DNA from: Arthrobacter sp. KBS0703
Lineage (GTDB): Bacteria > Actinomycetota > Actinomycetes > Actinomycetales > Micrococcaceae
NCBI RefSeq assembly: GCF_002008315.2
Contig: NZ_MVDG02000001.1
Location: 3,906,001-3,970,000 of the forward strand
Length of the DNA stretch: 64,000 bases
Direction: 5' to 3'
In this document: one piece after another, positions 34,872-46,993 of the stretch
Numbering within the stretch: the stretch's first letter is position 1
How the letters are laid out: each line of letters begins with the position of its first letter
Made by a program: the position numbers and the translations under genes
The notes under the pieces: generated by a model
Databases searched by the model: none
Seen by the model: only the letters and a program-made list of their open reading frames with translations
Told to the model about the DNA's origin: nothing

Positions 34872-35417
34872 TTAGAGCTGCTCGACGTCGATGCTGTTGA
34901 TCGTGACGTCCTCAACCGGGCGGTCGCCCATTCCGGTGCGGACGCCCTCGATTGCGTCAACAACCTTCTTGGACTCGTCGTCAGCTACTTCGCCGAAGAT
35001 GCTGTGCTTGCCCTGCAGCCAGTCGGTGGGGATGGTGGTGATGAAGAACTGCGAACCGTTGGTTCCCTTGCCCATCTGGATGCCGGCGTTCGCCATGGCC
35101 AGCTTGTACGGGGCGTTGAAGGTCAGTTCCGGGTGGATCTCGTCGTCGAACTTGTAGCCCGGTCCGCCGACGCCGCGGCCCAGGGGATCGCCGGCCTGGA
35201 TCATGAAGTCCTTGATGATCCGGTGGAAAATGGTGCCGTTGTACAGCGGCGTACCGGTCTTGTCTTCGCCGGTTTCCGGGTGCGTCCAAGGCTGCTCGCC
35301 CGTGGCCAGTCCGATGAAGTTCTTCACGGTCTTCGGCGCGTGGTTGCCGAAGAGGTTGACGACGATGTCGCCGAGGCTTGTGTGGATGGTTGCTTTTGCA
35401 GTTGCTGTGGCAGTCAT
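34872..35417 (-). CDS. ppiA: Cyclophilin-type peptidyl-prolyl cis-trans isomerase
   Basis: 181 aa cytoplasmic isomerase with no signal peptide. The cyclophilin core is complete: NGTIFHRIIKDFMIQAGDPLGRGVGGPGYKFDDE (active-site Arg and Phe/Met), AMANAGIQMGKGTNGSQFFITTIPTDWLQGKHSIFGEV. Assists protein folding. Its location near oriC beside rhomboid and the DUF5324-like gene is conserved in actinobacteria. Confidence 0.95.
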   Translation of the reverse strand: MTATATAKATIHTSLGDIVVNLFGNHAPKTVKNFIGLATGEQPWTHPETGEDKTGTPLYNGTIFHRIIKDFMIQAGDPLGRGVGGPGYKFDDEIHPELTFNAPYKLAMANAGIQMGKGTNGSQFFITTIPTDWLQGKHSIFGEVADDESKKVVDAIEGVRTGMGDRPVEDVTINSIDVEQL

Positions 35418-35572
35418 AGCGCCATTGTTTCACGGAGGGTCAACGCGGAAGCGGCTGTAAAGGCAGTTCCGCGCTGGGTGAAATCGGCGCTGAATCCGCC
35501 GGAACGATAGCAGCCCGGGTCATCATCAACGTAGGCTAGCGACAGAGCCGTCACATTAATCGGGAGGTAGTT

Positions 35573-36526
35573 GTGAAGAAATCGGATCGTATTGCCCGCG
35601 AACTGGAGTTGTCGGTCAGTTCAGCGGTTGACACCGCGAAGGACAAGGTAGAGGCTGCAGTCGATTGGGCTGTGCCGCGCCTTCAGCATGGCATTGACAC
35701 CGCTTCCCCCAAGATCCAGGAGGGGCTCAAATCGGCAGCCCACAACCTGGCCGACGGCGTCGCCACCGTGACGCCGCGGCTGCAGGACGGGCTGGCGCAG
35801 CTGGCACCCAGGATCCACGACGCCGTTGAGGTAGCCACGCCGCGGCTGCACGAGGCCCTGGACAGGGCAACTCCCGTCATTGCCCAGGCCCGCGACCGCG
35901 TGGTGGTGGAATACCTTCCCCGCCTCTCGGACCAGATCGGAACCGCCTCCGAGGCAGTCCACCGCACCCTGGAGGGCGCTCCTGCCCGAGTGGACGCCGT
36001 GGCCCAGAAGCTCGGCGACGCCGGCATCATCCACACCATCCAGGAGCAGGCCCAGGTGGCCGGTGGCCATCTGAAAACAGCAGCCTCCGATGCCAGCAGG
36101 GCAGTGACCGGCAAGGCGCTGGTGCAGCCGGAGAAGCCCAAGAAGCGGGGCCTCCTGATTGTGGCTGTGATCGCCGCGGCCGTGGCCGCCGGCGTCGCTG
36201 CGTGGAAGGCTTCCAAGCCCGTGGAGGATCCCTGGAAGACCCCGGCACCCGTTACACCCACCCCGCCGGCCCCGTCCACGCCCACTGCGTCTGCACCGGT
36301 GGCTGAAACGCCCGCTCCCGTTCCCGCAGCCACCGTCAGCGAGTCCGCGGCCGGTTCGGCCGAAGCGGCCTCCGACGACAACGACGACGAGGGCCCTGAC
36401 AAGGCGAAGCACGTTGCCGAGGATCCTGAAGGCGGCGCCGGCACACCTCCCACGGATGCCAAGACGGCAGTCAAGAACATTGCCGCCAACATGGACAACG
36501 TCGCCAGCAAGCCCGCCGGAACGTAA
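35573..36526 (+). CDS. DUF5324-like membrane-associated protein with helical repeats
   Basis: 317 aa from a GTG start. Residues 20-150 are amphipathic helical repeats in which PRLQ/PRIH/PRLH/PKIQ recur about every 15 residues (for example TPRLQDGLAQLAPRIHDAVEVA). A basic stretch and one membrane segment (RGLLIVAVIAAAVAAGVAAW) follow near 200, then a Pro/Thr/Ala-rich acidic tail. It resembles the actinobacterial DUF5324 family found beside crgA and ppiA. Function unknown; apolipoprotein-like repeats suggest membrane or envelope binding. Confidence 0.7.
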   Translation: MKKSDRIARELELSVSSAVDTAKDKVEAAVDWAVPRLQHGIDTASPKIQEGLKSAAHNLADGVATVTPRLQDGLAQLAPRIHDAVEVATPRLHEALDRATPVIAQARDRVVVEYLPRLSDQIGTASEAVHRTLEGAPARVDAVAQKLGDAGIIHTIQEQAQVAGGHLKTAASDASRAVTGKALVQPEKPKKRGLLIVAVIAAAVAAGVAAWKASKPVEDPWKTPAPVTPTPPAPSTPTASAPVAETPAPVPAATVSESAAGSAEAASDDNDDEGPDKAKHVAEDPEGGAGTPPTDAKTAVKNIAANMDNVASKPAGT

Positions 36527-36569
36527 GTAACCAAAAGTAACAGCGTCACGCCCGCAACGGCGTGCAAAA

Positions 36570-36600
36570 GGAGGGGTCCCGCCTGGTGCGGGGCCCCTCC
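36570..36600. terminator. Strong hairpin between the DUF5324-like and glycosyltransferase genes
   Basis: GGAGGGG-T-CCCGC and GCGGG-G-CCCCTCC around a 5-nt loop, with one mismatch. No U-tract. 44 bp after the upstream stop. Confidence 0.55.
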
Positions 36601-36637
36601 TGCCGCATCACCCGGAGTCAGGCCGCAATCGGCCAGG

Positions 36638-37561
36638 ATGGGCCGGGCCGCCGGAACGAAATCCATCGGTGCTAAATTTGAGGTGATGTCACCCGATAGA
36701 TCTTCCGAGGACGCCCCGCTTGATGCTCCGCAACCGCCGGGCGTATCAATCGTGATACCGGCATATAACGAGGAAAGCGTCATCCGGCAGTGCCTCATCG
36801 CCGCGGTGTACCAGTCAGTTCCCGCGCACGAGATCATCGTGGTGGACAACATGTCCAAGGACCGCACAGCTGCGATCGTGCTGCAGATGCAGCAGGAGTA
36901 CCCGGAGAGCCCCATCATCCTGCTGAGCCAGGACACGACCCAGGGCCTCATCCCCACGCGCAACTTTGGCCTCGACCACGCCACCGGTGAAATCCTAGGC
37001 CGCATCGATGCGGACTCCGTGGTGGAACCAGACTGGGTGGAGCAGGTACAGAAGGCGTTTGCCGAGCTGTCCACGCAGGCCGCCACAGGTCCGGTTGTCT
37101 ACTACGACATGCCCATGCGCCGCTTCGGCCTCAAGGCCGACGACAAGATGCGCCAGCTGATGCTGAAGCTGGCCAAGCACCAGTACCACTTCCTGTTCGG
37201 ATCGAACATGGCCCTTCGGCGCTCTGCTTGGGAGACCATCCGGGACGAGACCTGCCTCGATGAGAAGGACGAGATGCACGAGGACATCGACCTCTCCCTG
37301 CATCTGGCCGACCACGACCTCAAGGTCCAGTACTGGCCGCAGATGGTCTCCGGAATGTCGGCCCGCCGGCTGGAAGACTCACCGCGTGACTACCGCTACT
37401 ACGTGACCCGATTCGACCGTACCTACAAGGCCCACAACGTGAAGAAGATGGCCCTGAAGGCTCCCATGGTGGTGTTCTTCTCGGTGTACTTCCCAGCCAA
37501 GCTGCTGCGCGCCATCCACACCGTCAACACCAGCCAGCCTGCCCGCCGCGGCGGGCAGTAG
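36638..37561 (+). CDS. Family 2 glycosyltransferase
   Basis: Up to 307 aa; ATG 36638 and ATG 36686 are both possible and neither has a clear ribosome site. GT-A fold: GVSIVIPAYNEESVIRQCLIAA, EIIVVDNMSKDRTAAIV, the metal-binding DxD in ILGRIDADSVVEPDWV, and a later acceptor-site acidic motif in DEMHEDIDLSLHLAD. The C-terminal amphipathic or membrane helix (MVVFFSVYFPAKLLRAI) suggests action at the inner membrane. Donor and acceptor unknown; no sugar-polymer cluster nearby. Confidence 0.85.
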   Translation: MGRAAGTKSIGAKFEVMSPDRSSEDAPLDAPQPPGVSIVIPAYNEESVIRQCLIAAVYQSVPAHEIIVVDNMSKDRTAAIVLQMQQEYPESPIILLSQDTTQGLIPTRNFGLDHATGEILGRIDADSVVEPDWVEQVQKAFAELSTQAATGPVVYYDMPMRRFGLKADDKMRQLMLKLAKHQYHFLFGSNMALRRSAWETIRDETCLDEKDEMHEDIDLSLHLADHDLKVQYWPQMVSGMSARRLEDSPRDYRYYVTRFDRTYKAHNVKKMALKAPMVVFFSVYFPAKLLRAIHTVNTSQPARRGGQ

Positions 37562-37646
37562 CCTCAGGCCGGATTCAGGCCGGCCCAGCCTCGGACCGCG
37601 CCGTAGGACAGAGCTCAGTCAGTCCCCAGCCCAGTCAGTCTCCAGC

Positions 37647-38570
37647 TCAGTCGGTTCCAAGCTCCGCCAGCGGACGCTCCAGCGGCGGCCTGCCGCGCCC
37701 CGCGTTGCCGTTCCGCTGGCCCATCACGACGACGGTGAGCCCCACCAGGATCAGCGCTAGCCCGCCGTAGGTCCCGGCCAGCAGCGTTTCATGCAGGAAG
37801 AAAGCCGCAAGCAGGGCTGCCCCGGGGATCTCGAGCAGGATGATCATCGAGACGAGCAGCGGGCTCATGGTGGCGAGCAGGTGGTTGAACGCCGTGTGAC
37901 CCACCAGCTGGGCGCAGACGGTGATCGCGATGATCCCCAGCCAGCCGCCGGCGTCGAACCCCACCAGGGGTTGGCCGGTAGAGAGCGCCAGCAGCGCCAC
38001 CAGCGCGGCGCACATGCCGTAGCAGAGCGCGGTGTACGTCCCCGTGGTCATGCTCTGGCGGGCCTTCCCGCCGGCCAGCGTGTAGATCCCCGCCAGGAGG
38101 CCGCCGGCCATTGCCAGCAGGTCGCCGAGCAGTGCCTCGGGCGAGGCTCCCATGTCGAAGCCGGTGATGGCCACCACGCCGCCAAAGGCTATTCCGAGGC
38201 CCACCAGCACCTGCCAGCGGTGCTTCACGCCGCGCACGAGCTGTATGACGGCAATCCAGGCTGACTGCAGGCACACCAGCGCCGTCGCAGCAGCCACCGA
38301 CGTCAGCTGTAGGGAGGTGATGAAGCACGCGAAGTGCAGGGCCAGGGCCACAGCCGCAATGACCGACCAGCGGAATTCCTTGCCGGTGACGCGGCCGAAC
38401 TGGTCGGGCTCCCTGATCAGCGTGGGCGAGGCCATGACGGCCGCGCCGATCGCGTTGCGCCAAAAGGCGATGGCGAGGGCGCTCACCGTGGTGGCACCCA
38501 GCGTTGCAGCGATGAGCGGTCCCGACGAAGCGACGCCGAGGACACCCAGGGCCGCAAGGAAAAAGTTCAC
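37647..38570 (-). CDS. DMT-superfamily (EamA) transporter
   Basis: 307 aa from a GTG start, about ten membrane segments arranged as two EamA repeats: FLAALGVLGVASSGPLIAATLG and FWRNAIGAAVMA in the first, then YTLAGGKARQSMTTGTYTALCY and LATMSPLLVSMIILLEIPGAALLA in the second. Family members export amino acids or other metabolites; substrate cannot be inferred. Alone between the glycosyltransferase and tRNA-Ala. Confidence 0.9.
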   Translation of the reverse strand: MNFFLAALGVLGVASSGPLIAATLGATTVSALAIAFWRNAIGAAVMASPTLIREPDQFGRVTGKEFRWSVIAAVALALHFACFITSLQLTSVAAATALVCLQSAWIAVIQLVRGVKHRWQVLVGLGIAFGGVVAITGFDMGASPEALLGDLLAMAGGLLAGIYTLAGGKARQSMTTGTYTALCYGMCAALVALLALSTGQPLVGFDAGGWLGIIAITVCAQLVGHTAFNHLLATMSPLLVSMIILLEIPGAALLAAFFLHETLLAGTYGGLALILVGLTVVVMGQRNGNAGRGRPPLERPLAELGTD

Positions 38571-38652
38571 GGTTCCACAGTAGTGCGCCGCGGCAGCTGA
38601 TTCGGCCTGCCCAGAGAGCGCCGGCCGGTTGCGTTCCTACCCGGTTAAAGCA

Positions 38653-38682
38653 AAAGTCCCGGCCATTCCTGGCCGGGACTTT
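38653..38682 (-). terminator. Rho-independent terminator of tRNA-Ala
   Basis: Perfect 12-bp arms AAAGTCCCGGCC (38653-38664) and GGCCGGGACTTT (38671-38682) with a 6-nt loop; T-rich continuation on the minus strand. Confidence 0.8.
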
Positions 38683-38686
38683 CTTA

Positions 38687-38762
38687 TGGTGGAGGCACGG
38701 GGACTCGAACCCCGAACCCCCTGCTTGCAAAGCAGGTGCGCTACCAATTGCGCCATGCCCCC
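38687..38762 (-). tRNA. tRNA-Ala (TGC anticodon)
   Basis: The minus strand gives acceptor GGGGGCA paired with TGCCTCC, anticodon loop TTTGCAA (TGC), T arm GTTCGAGTC, discriminator A at 38690 and an encoded CCA at 38689-38687. 76 nt including CCA. Terminator immediately downstream. Pairs with tRNA-Ile in the conserved gyrA-tRNA-Ile-tRNA-Ala arrangement. Confidence 0.97.
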
Positions 38763-38834
38763 ATAAGAAGCAACCCGTCAATCATACCCTAGTTCCGGAG
38801 GCCGGCTAACCAGCTTCCGGACCGGGGATCCGGA

Positions 38835-38951
38835 CTATTCAACCGTATCGGTTGACTTACTCCAGACCGTTTTCCGGGCCTCGGACTCCTGCACCTTCTT
38901 GTAGAGCAGGACGCCTGCGACCGCAGCTGCAATAACCAGCAACTTCTTCAC
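38835..38951 (-). CDS. DLW-39-type small protein
   Basis: 38 aa peptide from GTG 38951: MKKLLVIAAAVAGVLLYKKV, then a tail ending KTVWSKSTDTVE. The N-terminal hydrophobic helix and the W-x-x-x-TDxV end match the tiny actinobacterial DLW-39 family that is normally encoded between the tRNA-Ile/tRNA-Ala genes near gyrA. Too short for routine ORF calling. Likely membrane-associated; function unknown. Confidence 0.8.
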   Translation of the reverse strand: MKKLLVIAAAVAGVLLYKKVQESEARKTVWSKSTDTVE

Positions 38952-39018
38952 ACGCACCCCGTTCCGGCCGGATTCTCTCGAATCCCACCTCAACTACATG
39001 AAACCTGTGCAGGTTCCG

Positions 39019-39093
39019 TGGGCGTACCAGGACTTGAACCTGGGACCTCTTCGTTATCAGCGAAGCGCTCTAACCGCCTGAGCTATACGCCCC
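39019..39093 (-). tRNA. tRNA-Ile (GAT anticodon)
   Basis: Minus-strand acceptor GGGGCGTA and TACGCCC with A discriminator, D arm AGCTCAGGCGGTTAGAGC, anticodon loop CTGATAA (GAT), T arm GTTCAAGTC. 75 nt, no encoded CCA. Downstream of gyrA and the DUF3566 gene, the usual actinobacterial order. Confidence 0.96.
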
Positions 39094-39191
39094 GATGCCT
39101 CATCGGGCCGAGACACGACTTTACAGCACATCCCAGCCCGATCTCAAATCGAGGCATTCCACCGGAGTTTTTCCGCGGAATCGCGGGCTTT

Positions 39192-39902
39192 TTAGTCGTC
39201 CGTCAGCGTGACGCCGATGCCACCCACGAGGGTCGCGGAAATGTTGTAGAGCACCGCGGACAGCATGGACAGGGCCGTCAGCAGCACAACGTTGACCACG
39301 GCGATAATGGTCGCGAAGGAGGCCACCTGGCCCAGGGACGCGACCTTCTTCAGTTCGAAGCCGCCGCCCTCGGAGCCGGCCAGCGTCCCCAGGAGGCTGT
39401 CCACCTGGTCAAAGATTCCCGTGAGGTCCAGGACCGTCCAGAGAACGATGGCGGCTACCACGGTGACGATGCCGAGTGCCACGGACAGCAGGAAGGCCAT
39501 CTTCAGCACGGACCAGGGGTCCACCTTGCTGACTAGGAGCCGCGCGCGGCGGACCTTTGCCTTCGGGGCGGGCTTGACCCTGTCTCTTATACACATCTAG
39601 ATGTGTATAAGAGACAGGCGCCCTGGCCGGGGCGCTGACCCGGAGTGGCCGGGCGCTGGCCCGGCGTCGCAGGACGCTGCCCGGGGGCTGCAGGGCGTTG
39701 TCCCTGCGCGGGCCGCTGACCCGCACCCGCCGGCCGCTGACCGGGAGCAGCGGGGCGCTGTCCCGGAACGCCCGACGGCGTGCCCGGGCCCTGCTGCGGA
39801 CGCACCGGGGCATTCACTCGGGGAGCGGATGCCGGCTGTCTCTTATACACATCTAGATGTGTATAAGAGACAGGGCTTGGGAAATGAGTCGGAATTACTC
39901 AC
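39192..39902 (-). CDS. DUF3566 membrane protein with Pro-rich N-terminus, interrupted in this assembly by two adapter junctions
   Basis: GTG start at 39902 overlaps the gyrA stop (GTGA), giving [10 protein letters not shown], then a junction at 39873-39836. A Gln/Arg/Pro-rich repeat region ([13 protein letters not shown] units) follows, then a second junction at 39617-39580, then the conserved part: [48 protein letters not shown], and the second membrane stretch [18 protein letters not shown] ending in LTDD. Excising the second junction restores the frame exactly (GA then VKPAPK); the first leaves a 1-2 base discrepancy. Always next to gyrA in actinobacteria; function unknown. Confidence 0.85.
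39580..39617. other. Mate-pair adapter junction in the DUF3566 gene, copy nearer the 3' end
   Basis: 38-bp head-to-head mosaic ends. Clean excision restores the reading frame on the minus strand. Confidence 0.95.
39618..39835 (-). repeat. Pro/Gln/Arg-coding tandem repeats
   Basis: Between two adapter junctions, the minus strand codes for repeated PGQRPA-type hexads ([20 protein letters not shown]). Such GC-rich repeats are hard to assemble, which may explain the artefacts on both sides; copy number here is not trustworthy. Confidence 0.7.
39836..39873. other. Mate-pair adapter junction in the DUF3566 gene, copy nearer the start
   Basis: 38-bp element, 10 codons after the GTG start. Excision leaves the flanks one base out of frame. 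Confidence 0.95.
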
Positions 39903-42580
39903 TCGTTACCTCCGGTGTTGTCTTCGTTCAGCTCGGCGTCGCTGCCCGCATCCTCGGATGCTGTGGCGGTTGCCGACTCTGCCTCTGCTGTTTCTGCCTC
40001 TGCGGACCCGTCTACGGGTCCGGCACCTTCAGCCAACGTTACGTCATCCTCCGGAGATTCCTCTCCCTCAATGCCGCGTTCGCTATTGCGGGCCACTTCG
40101 ATGATGCGGTCGTTCTTGTCCGGTTTCGCGAAGATGACGCCCATGGTGTCGCGGCCCTTGGCCGGAACTCCTGCCACGGATGACCGGACTACCTTGCCGC
40201 CACCCATGACCACGAGGACTTCATCTTCCTCCTGGACGATGAGGGCGCCGACCAGATCGCCGCGTTCCTCGGCAAGCTTGGCCACCTTGATGCCCAGGCC
40301 GCCGCGGCCTTGGAGACGGTACTCCTCGACGGCGGTGCGCTTGGCGTAGCCGCCTTCGGTCACGATAAAGACGTAGGAGCCTTCGGTGATGACGTTTGCC
40401 GCCAGGAGCTCGTCATCCTCACGGAATTTCATGCCCGTGACGCCCGACGTCGCCCGACCCATGGGCCGGAGTGCGTCATCGGTGGCGGTGAAGCGGATGG
40501 ACTGGCCCTTGCGGGACACCAGCATGAGGTCGTCCGTCTCGGAGACCAGCTGGGCCGAAACTAGTTCATCCCCGTCCCGCAGGTTGATCGCAATGACGCC
40601 GGCGGACCGGTTGGTGTCGTAGTCCTCCAGCCGGGTCTTCTTGACCAGACCCCGCTTGGTGGCCAGCACCAGGTAGGGCGAGTGCTGGTAGTCCTTCAGG
40701 TCCAGCACCTGGGCGATGTGCTCGTCCGGCTGGAAGGCCAGCAGGTTGGCCACGTGCTGGCCCTTGGCGTCGCGTCCGGCCTCGGCGAGTTCATAGGCCT
40801 TGGCCCGGTAAACGCGTCCCAGGTTGGTGAAGAAGAGCAGCCAGTGGTGGGTGGTGGTGACGAAGAAGTGCTCCACGACGTCGTCGCCGCGCAGCTGCGC
40901 GCCCTTGATGCCCTTGCCGCCGCGATGCTGCGAGCGGTAGTTGTCGCTCCGGGTCCGCTTGACGTAGCCGCCGCGGGTGATGGTAACCACCATTTCCTCT
41001 TCGGGAATCAGGTCCTCCATGGACATGTCACCGTCGTAGCCCATGAGGATCTTGGTGCGGCGGTCATCGCCGTGCTTGGCCACGATTTCCGCGAGCTCGG
41101 TGCTGATGATCTCGCGCTGGCGTTCCTCGGAGGCAAGGATCGCGTTGAATTCCGCGATCATGGCCTCGAGTTCGGCATGGCGGTCCTGGATCTTCTGGCG
41201 TTCCAGGGCAGCGAGCCGGCGGAGCTGCATGTCCAGGATTGCCCTGGCCTGCAGTTCATCGATATCCAGCAGTTCCATCAGGCCGTCGCGGGCCGCCTCC
41301 GTCGTGTTGGAGGCCCGGATCAGGGCGATGACCTCGTCCAGCATGTCCAGGGCCTTCAGGAGCGCGCGCAGGATGTGCGCCTCTTCCTCGGCCTTGCGCA
41401 GGCGGTACCGCGTGCGCCGGGCAATGACATCGAGCTGGTGGGTGACCCAGTGCCGGATAAAGGCATCGAGGCTGAGAGTGCGCGGCACGCCGTCCACGAT
41501 CGCCAGCATGTTCGCGCCGAAGTTTTCCTGCAGCTGCGTGTGCTTGTAGAGGTTGTTCAGCACCACCTTTGCCACGGCGTCGCGCTTGAGCACAATCACC
41601 AGTCGCTGGCCGGTGCGTCCCGAGGTCTCGTCACGGAGGTCGGCGATGCCCTGGACCTTGCCGTCCTTGACCAGTTCGGCGATCTTGATGGCGAGGTTGT
41701 CCGGGTTGGCCTGGTACGGCAGCTCGGTGACCACGAGGCAGGTGCGCCCCTGCAGTTCCTCCACGTTGACCACGGCGCGCATGGTGATGGATCCGCGGCC
41801 GGTACGGTAGGCGTCTTCGATGCCCCTGTGCCCCAGGATGGTGGCGCCGGTGGGGAAATCGGGTCCCTTGATGCGCAGCAGCAGTTCTTCGAGCAGCTGC
41901 TCGCGGCTCGCCGTGGGATTGGCCAGGTACCACTGGACGCCGTCCGCAACCTCGCGGAGGTTGTGCGGCGGGATGTTCGTGGCCATGCCGACGGCGATGC
42001 CTGAGGATCCGTTGACCAGCAGGTTGGGGAACCGTGCCGGGAGGATGGTGGGTTCCTGGTTCTTGCCGTCGTAGTTGTCCTGGAAGTCGACGGTTTCCTC
42101 ATCGATGTCACGGACCATCTCCATGGCCAGCGGCGCCATTTTGGTTTCCGTGTACCGCGGTGCGGCCGCGCCGTCATTGCCGGGTGAGCCGAAGTTGCCC
42201 TGCCCCAGCGCCAGCGGGTAGCGCATGGTCCAGTCCTGGATCAGGCGGACCAGGGCATCGTAAATGGCGGTGTCGCCGTGGGGGTGGTACTGGCCCATGA
42301 CCTCGCCCACCACACGAGCGCACTTGTTGAAGGAGCGGTCGGGGCGGTAGCCGCCGTCGAACATGGCGTAGAGCACGCGCCGGTGCACGGGCTTTAGGCC
42401 GTCCCGGACGTCAGGGAGGGCGCGGCCCACAATGACGGCCATGGCGTAGTCGAGGTAGGACCGCTGCATCTCCGTCTGGAGGTCAACCTGCTCCACGCGG
42501 TCGATCAGCACGTCGCCTTCCAGCACCGGCTCCGTGGCATCTGCGGATTCCGCGGGAACCTCGGGGGTTTCGTCACTCAT
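39899..42580 (-). CDS. gyrA: DNA gyrase subunit A
   Basis: 893 aa. Breakage-reunion subunit of gyrase, introducing negative supercoils with GyrB. The catalytic Tyr lies in [24 protein letters not shown] [17 protein letters not shown]. The quinolone region reads [26 protein letters not shown], with Thr where E. coli has Ser83 and Asp four residues on. The C-terminal DNA-wrapping domain has the GyrA box QRGGKGI (from [11 protein letters not shown]), and an acidic tail rich in Glu/Asp/Ala ends the protein. 59 bp downstream of gyrB. Confidence 0.98.
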   Translation of the reverse strand: MSDETPEVPAESADATEPVLEGDVLIDRVEQVDLQTEMQRSYLDYAMAVIVGRALPDVRDGLKPVHRRVLYAMFDGGYRPDRSFNKCARVVGEVMGQYHPHGDTAIYDALVRLIQDWTMRYPLALGQGNFGSPGNDGAAAPRYTETKMAPLAMEMVRDIDEETVDFQDNYDGKNQEPTILPARFPNLLVNGSSGIAVGMATNIPPHNLREVADGVQWYLANPTASREQLLEELLLRIKGPDFPTGATILGHRGIEDAYRTGRGSITMRAVVNVEELQGRTCLVVTELPYQANPDNLAIKIAELVKDGKVQGIADLRDETSGRTGQRLVIVLKRDAVAKVVLNNLYKHTQLQENFGANMLAIVDGVPRTLSLDAFIRHWVTHQLDVIARRTRYRLRKAEEEAHILRALLKALDMLDEVIALIRASNTTEAARDGLMELLDIDELQARAILDMQLRRLAALERQKIQDRHAELEAMIAEFNAILASEERQREIISTELAEIVAKHGDDRRTKILMGYDGDMSMEDLIPEEEMVVTITRGGYVKRTRSDNYRSQHRGGKGIKGAQLRGDDVVEHFFVTTTHHWLLFFTNLGRVYRAKAYELAEAGRDAKGQHVANLLAFQPDEHIAQVLDLKDYQHSPYLVLATKRGLVKKTRLEDYDTNRSAGVIAINLRDGDELVSAQLVSETDDLMLVSRKGQSIRFTATDDALRPMGRATSGVTGMKFREDDELLAANVITEGSYVFIVTEGGYAKRTAVEEYRLQGRGGLGIKVAKLAEERGDLVGALIVQEEDEVLVVMGGGKVVRSSVAGVPAKGRDTMGVIFAKPDKNDRIIEVARNSERGIEGEESPEDDVTLAEGAGPVDGSAEAETAEAESATATASEDAGSDAELNEDNTGGNE

Positions 42581-42639
42581 AATCTGTATTTTCCGTTTCA
42601 GGTATATGTCGGATCTGGAATATTAGGCGCGAACTAACG

Positions 42640-45133
<2,494 letters not shown>

Positions 45134-45745
45134 CTATCCGTACGTGTCCCGGGGCCCGCGGCCATTGACCGTGCGCCCGCCCTTGCGCCAATTCGGCGCC
45201 GCCGGACCAAGGACCTGGATGCTGGTGACCACGCCGTCGCCCAGTTCTGTCCGGAACTTGTCGAGCAGGCTGATACTCAGCAGCCGGAGCTGGGTGGCCC
45301 AGGCCGTGGAGTCGCACCGCACGTGCAGCGTGGTGTCGGTGAAGCTTTCGGGCGTACAGTGCGCCGCGATTTCCGGGCCCACGAGGGTCGGCCATTCCGC
45401 CATGACCGAACCGACGGCAACGGGTGAGGTCCAGCCGCGCTCTGCCACCAGCCGGCCCACCACCTTACCGAGCCCCAAGGGGTCACGGCCGGTGGAATGG
45501 AACTGGCTGAAGCCGCGCGTGCTCCGCCCGGAGGTGCGGGGCTTCTGGCTGCTGCCGGAGCTGTCTCTTATACACATCTAGATGTGTATAAGAGACAGGC
45601 CCGGCGGACCTCGCCGCGGGCGGCTGCGGCTGTCTCTTATACACATCTAGATGTGTATAAGAGACAGGTTCAGGGCCGACTGCGCGGCATCGATTTCATC
45701 GGGATCGCGGCCGGGCTGCAGGCCGCCGTCCTTATCCCTGTTCAT
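45134..45745 (-). CDS. dciA: DciA (DUF721), interrupted in this assembly by two adapter junctions
   Basis: ATG 45745 has GGGAGG 7 nt upstream and overlaps the recF stop. It codes MNRDKDGGLQPGRDPDEIDA and AQSALN, is cut by a junction at 45667-45630, carries a 31-nt scrap that in one frame reads AAARGEVRRA, is cut again at 45598-45561, and continues with DPLGLGKVVGRLVAERGW, VAEWPTLVGPEIAAHC-like residues and the KH-like fold to 45134. Relatives have several residues between ALN and the AARGEVRRA stretch, so bases are probably missing. DciA proteins load the replicative helicase; the dnaA/dnaN/recF neighbourhood fits. Confidence 0.85.
45561..45598. other. Mate-pair adapter junction in the DUF721 gene, first copy
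   Basis: 38-bp head-to-head mosaic-end element identical to the other copies. Confidence 0.95.
45630..45667. other. Mate-pair adapter junction in the DUF721 gene, second copy
   Basis: Identical 38-bp element, only 31 bp from the first, the closest pair in the window. Confidence 0.95.
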
Positions 45746-46934
45746 CGATTCCTCCCGGGATAACCTTCACCCGCCGCCCGGTCAGTTCTTCCGGAATATC
45801 GGCATCGACGGCGGCGGTCACCAGCACCTGCTCGGCACCGGCAACGATTGCGGCCAGTTTACGCCGCCGCTGCACATCGAGCTCGGCAAAAACGTCATCC
45901 AGGATGAGGATGGGCGCCGAACCACCGGTGCGGGCGTCGTCCAGCATGACGTAGTAGGAAGCGAGCCGCAGGGAGAGGCACATGGACCAGGTCTCACCAT
46001 GCGAGGCATATCCCTTGGCGGGTGCCTGGCCGAGGACCAGTTCCAGTTCATCCCGGTGCGGTCCCACGAGCGAGATGCCCCGCTCGAGTTCCTTGCGGCG
46101 GGACGCCGCGAAGGCGCGCACATAACGTTCGGTGAGCTCATCGACGGACAGTAGCCGCAGGTCCTCAACAGGGTCTCCTGCTGCAGACGGTTCGGCTCCT
46201 GCGGCCGCCGGTGCGCCGTCGTCGTCGATCATGTTCTGGAGCGTGGACCGGTAAACGGCGTCCGCGGCCTTGGACCCGTCGGTGAGCTGGGCGTACGCGT
46301 TGTTGAGATGCGGGCGAAGGCGCTCCACGAGTTCCAGCCGGGCATGCAGCAGCTCCGCTCCCGCGCGCGCCATGTGCTGGTCCCAGACATCCAGGGTGGC
46401 CTCATGGCCGGACGTGAACTTGCCGGCACGCGCAGATTTCAGCAGGGCGTTGCGCTGTTTGAGCACGCGGTCGTAGTCGCTCCTCGTGGCGGCGTGCCGG
46501 GGCACGAGGCTGACCAGCAACTCGTCGAGGAAGCGCCGTCGGCTGGAAGGATCACCCTTAACGAGTGCCAGATCCTCGGGAGCGAAGAGGACCGTGTGGC
46601 AGATGCCCAGGAGGTCCCTCGCGCGGACCGGGTTGCTGCGGTTGATGCGTCCGCGGTTGGCCCGGCCGCCGTTGATCTCCAGCTCCAGGACCGTGGACTG
46701 TTCCCCGCGCACCAGCTTGGCCCGGATCATGGCCCGTTCGGTTCCGAAGCGCAGTAGCGGGGCGTCAGCACTGACCCGGTGCGAACTCAGCGTCGCCAGG
46801 TAGCCGATTGCTTCCATCAGGTTGGTTTTGCCGATGCCGTTGGAACCCACCAGGACGGTGACGCCGGGTTCCAGCCGGAGGTCCACCTGGGCGTAGCTGC
46901 GGAAATCGGTCAGGGACAGGTGTTCTAGGTACAC
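45732..46934 (-). CDS. recF: RecF recombination/repair ATPase
   Basis: 400 aa SMC-like ATPase that helps load RecA at gaps in DNA. Walker A is VGSNGIGKTNLMEAIGYL (near residue 35), the signature motif region is around YASHGETWSMCLSLRLASY, and Walker B is APILILDDVFAELDVQRR. Length and the start LEHLSLTDFRSYAQVDL are typical. In the dnaN-gnd-recF-dciA-gyrB string. Confidence 0.96.
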   Translation of the reverse strand: MYLEHLSLTDFRSYAQVDLRLEPGVTVLVGSNGIGKTNLMEAIGYLATLSSHRVSADAPLLRFGTERAMIRAKLVRGEQSTVLELEINGGRANRGRINRSNPVRARDLLGICHTVLFAPEDLALVKGDPSSRRRFLDELLVSLVPRHAATRSDYDRVLKQRNALLKSARAGKFTSGHEATLDVWDQHMARAGAELLHARLELVERLRPHLNNAYAQLTDGSKAADAVYRSTLQNMIDDDGAPAAAGAEPSAAGDPVEDLRLLSVDELTERYVRAFAASRRKELERGISLVGPHRDELELVLGQAPAKGYASHGETWSMCLSLRLASYYVMLDDARTGGSAPILILDDVFAELDVQRRRKLAAIVAGAEQVLVTAAVDADIPEELTGRRVKVIPGGIDEQG

Positions 46935-46993
46935 AAGATCTTCAAATTCTCGGGAGCCCTCATTCCGGGACCCTGCGGATCCCGGGCTCGGTG

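Noticed and set aside
39618..39835. CRISPR array in the DUF3566 linker
   Set aside because: Repeats are short in-frame Pro/Gln/Arg codons without spacers; no cas genes in the window.
40682..42004. 440-codon ORF opposite gyrA, and a 392-codon one opposite gyrB
   Set aside because: Antisense frames of highly conserved genes; no ribosome site or family resemblance.
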